A stretch of 15,382 nt of DNA from Microbacteriaceae bacterium UBA6152 (GTDB lineage: Bacteria; Actinomycetota; Actinomycetes; Actinomycetales; Microbacteriaceae), in NCBI GenBank assembly GCA_002423075.1, contig DIUS01000080.1, positions 18,026 to 33,407 on the forward strand. Direction: 5' to 3'. A model generated the notes under the pieces. The model was not told where the DNA came from. It worked only from the letters and a program-made list of their open reading frames with translations, and ran no database searches. The translations under genes were made by a program, and so were the position numbers. Below are positions 13,813-15,382 of the stretch, piece after piece. How positions within the stretch are numbered: the first letter of the stretch is position 1; each line of letters starts with the position of its first letter.

Positions 13813-14622
13813 ATGGCGAAGCGCACCCGCACGCACCCTCGCGCATCCCGCACGACCAGAATCGCGCGCGATCTCGTCGCCGGCGCCGTCTTCGTGCTGC
13901 GCGGGTTCGCGACCTGGCGCCGTCGACCCGGTCTCATGCTCTTCGGCATGCTGCCGGCGGTTATCGCAGCCGCGGTCATCGTCGCTCTGCTCGTGACTCT
14001 CGGCCTAAACGCCGAGCAGTGGGCGACCGCCATCACGGGCTTCGCCGACGGGTGGCAGAAAGGCTGGCGCGATGCCCTGCGCACGGCCGTGGCGATCGCC
14101 CTCGTCGCCGGAGTTTTCATCGGTGCGATCTACGGCTTCACGACGCTCACCCTGCTCATCGGCGACCCATTCTACGAGCGAATCTGGCGCCGCACCGAAG
14201 AAGACCTCGGCGACTTCGCCCCGAACCCCGTGCGGTTCTGGCGGTCGATCGGCGACGGCCTCCTGCTCGTGCTGCGCGCGATGGCGTACGGCCTGCTGAC
14301 CTTCCTGGCCGGGCTGCTGCCCCTCATCGGCACGGTGACGGGGCCCGTGGTGGGCGTGCTACTCGGCGGTCACCTCATTCAACAAGAGCTCACGACCCGA
14401 CCGCTCGAGGCCCGCGGCATCGACGGCACGGCGCGCTCTGGCGTCATGCGCGGCTCTCGCGCTCGCGCCCTCGGCTTCGGCATCGCGACGCAGCTTCTCT
14501 ACCTCGTGCCAGGCGGGGCCGTGTTCGTCATGCCAGCCGCCGTCGTGGGCGCCACCCTGCTCGCGCGCGACGCGGTCGCGCGGGCGACGGATACTGAGAG
14601 AGCTACGAAAGGACCACCATGA
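13813..14622 (+). CDS. EI24/CysZ-type integral membrane protein
   Basis: 269 residues. After a basic N-terminus (MAKRTRTHPRASRTTR) the chain reads GAVFVLRGFATWRRRPGLM, then hydrophobic segments at about 43-64, 90-117, 148-190 (two spans) and 218-252. The conserved IGDPFYERI (116-124) between spans is characteristic of the EI24 domain, shared by CysZ sulfate permeases and eukaryotic EI24. Whether this member moves sulfate is unknown: actinobacterial relatives are mostly uncharacterised, and no cysteine-synthesis gene is adjacent. The start at 13813 is preferred because a -10 hexamer lies six bases before it and the upstream frame has no conserved character. The stop overlaps the next start (ATGA), so it is cotranslated with the acyl-CoA dehydrogenase. 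Confidence 0.85.
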   Translation: MAKRTRTHPRASRTTRIARDLVAGAVFVLRGFATWRRRPGLMLFGMLPAVIAAAVIVALLVTLGLNAEQWATAITGFADGWQKGWRDALRTAVAIALVAGVFIGAIYGFTTLTLLIGDPFYERIWRRTEEDLGDFAPNPVRFWRSIGDGLLLVLRAMAYGLLTFLAGLLPLIGTVTGPVVGVLLGGHLIQQELTTRPLEARGIDGTARSGVMRGSRARALGFGIATQLLYLVPGGAVFVMPAAVVGATLLARDAVARATDTERATKGPP

Positions 14623-15382
14623 CCGACTCGCCCCTCGATCTCATCGGCTTCGATGCACTGCTGACCGACACCGAGCGTGCGACGCGCAACCGCGTGCGGT
14701 CGTTCGTCGACAGCCACGTGCGCCCGGGCATCGCCGAGTGGTACGACCGAGGCGAGTTTCCGCGTGACCTGATCGCGCCCATGGGCGAAGCCGGCTTGCT
14801 CGGCATGCACCTGCAAGGCTACGGCGGCGCAGGTCGGTCAGCGGTCGAATACGGTCTCGCGGCGGCCGAACTCGAAGCAGGCGACAGCGGCATCCGCACC
14901 TTCGTATCGGTGCAGGGCTCGCTCGCCATGACCGCGATCCACACCTTCGGCTCAGAGGAGCAAAAGCAGCAGTGGCTGCCCGGCATGGCGGCGGGAGAGA
15001 TCATCGGATGCTTCGGCCTCACCGAGCCGAACGCCGGCAGCGACCCGGCCTCGATGCAGACCTTCGCACGCCGCGACGGCGACGACTGGATCATCTCGGG
15101 GTCGAAGCGCTGGATCGGCCTCGCGTCCATCGCCGATATCGCCGTGATCTGGGCGCAGACCGAGGCGGGCATCCGCGGTTTCAACGTGCCCACCGCGAGC
15201 GCAGGCTTCACCGCCACGCCGATCGGGCAGAAGCTGTCGATGCGGGCCTCGATTCAGTGCGACATCGTGCTCGACGAGGTGCGCGTGCCGGCCGACGCTC
15301 AGCTGCCCGGTGCGGAGGGCCTGCGCGGACCATTCACGTGCCTCAACCAAGCCCGCTACGGCATCATGTGGGGCGTCATGGG
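14619..15382 (+). CDS. Acyl-CoA dehydrogenase, glutaryl-CoA dehydrogenase-like (3' end outside window)
   Basis: 254 codons are visible of an expected 390 or so. The N-terminal helical domain, GYGGAGRSAVEYGL and DSGIRTFVSVQGSLAM are followed by GSEEQKQQWLPGMAAGE, GCFGLTEPNAGSDP (130-143), the beta domain (ISGSKRWI) and ARYGIMWGVMG at the edge. R93 and S97 in the DSGIR..S motif correspond, from memory, to human glutaryl-CoA dehydrogenase Arg94 and Ser98 that hold the substrate carboxylate. The ARYGI.WG ending is also typical of that subgroup. It would convert glutaryl-CoA to crotonyl-CoA and CO2 with electrons passed to ETF. The catalytic glutamate lies beyond the window. GAAAGGA ends five bases before the ATG, and the ATG overlaps the EI24 stop. 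Confidence 0.9.
   Translation, partial: MTDSPLDLIGFDALLTDTERATRNRVRSFVDSHVRPGIAEWYDRGEFPRDLIAPMGEAGLLGMHLQGYGGAGRSAVEYGLAAAELEAGDSGIRTFVSVQGSLAMTAIHTFGSEEQKQQWLPGMAAGEIIGCFGLTEPNAGSDPASMQTFARRDGDDWIISGSKRWIGLASIADIAVIWAQTEAGIRGFNVPTASAGFTATPIGQKLSMRASIQCDIVLDEVRVPADAQLPGAEGLRGPFTCLNQARYGIMWGVM

Noticed and set aside
13629..14597. 322-codon plus-strand frame overlapping the EI24-type gene
   Set aside because: It is an arginine/histidine-rich shadow frame, whereas the overlapping frame has membrane spans and the IGDPFYERI motif.
1..15382. Mobile elements, CRISPR, tRNA/rRNA, phage genes or a defence system
   Set aside because: I saw no transposase or integrase motifs, terminal repeats, spaced direct repeats or tRNA-like cloverleaf. 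Composition is even throughout.

Overview
The window is about 68-70% GC by eye, densely packed, with GTG starts, 1-4 base gene overlaps and -10 hexamers lying directly in front of start codons. Protein content (GH15 glucosidase, Hsp15-like S4 protein, GabD-type dehydrogenase, stand-alone topoisomerase IB, small HesB-like protein) fits a high-GC actinobacterium, most likely Microbacteriaceae. The genus is not resolved. I see no mobile element, CRISPR array, tRNA or rRNA; this looks like ordinary chromosome.

Layout. Bases 1-106 hold the N-terminus of a short-chain dehydrogenase (minus), divergent from a topoisomerase IB (195-1163, plus). A glucose-6-phosphate dehydrogenase homologue (1220-2587, minus) is divergent from a GH15 glucosidase/trehalase-type enzyme (2640-4421), which is coupled to an S4 RNA-binding protein (4418-4810). 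L-lactate dehydrogenase (4852-5808) and a cysteine-free HesB/IscA-like protein (5873-6160) lie on the minus strand. Next is a broken multidomain CoA-disulfide-reductase/rhodanese/TusA/DsrE gene (6398-8377). A three-gene operon with ATGA overlaps follows: membrane protein, nucleoside hydrolase, FAD-linked 2-hydroxyacid dehydrogenase (8401-11392). A spermidine-synthase-like protein and a succinate-semialdehyde dehydrogenase form a minus-strand pair (11389-13475). An EI24-type membrane protein overlaps a glutaryl-CoA-dehydrogenase-like gene that runs off the right edge (13813-15382).

Themes. Carbon and redox metabolism dominate: release of glucose from glucosides or trehalose, oxidation of glucose-6-phosphate, L-lactate and probably D-lactate/glycolate oxidation, semialdehyde oxidation and acyl-CoA oxidation.

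The most unusual thing is the thiol-redox gene at 6398-8377. Two separate internal segments of roughly 260 and 250 bases appear to be missing, each with a frame change. One loss removes the FAD-domain active-site region and the other removes the core of the DsrE domain. The middle part (second nucleotide-binding, dimerisation, rhodanese and TusA domains) remains open. I do not see a clearly novel multi-gene system. The remaining points of interest are altered key residues in otherwise recognisable enzymes and a recurrent leaderless-type promoter arrangement.
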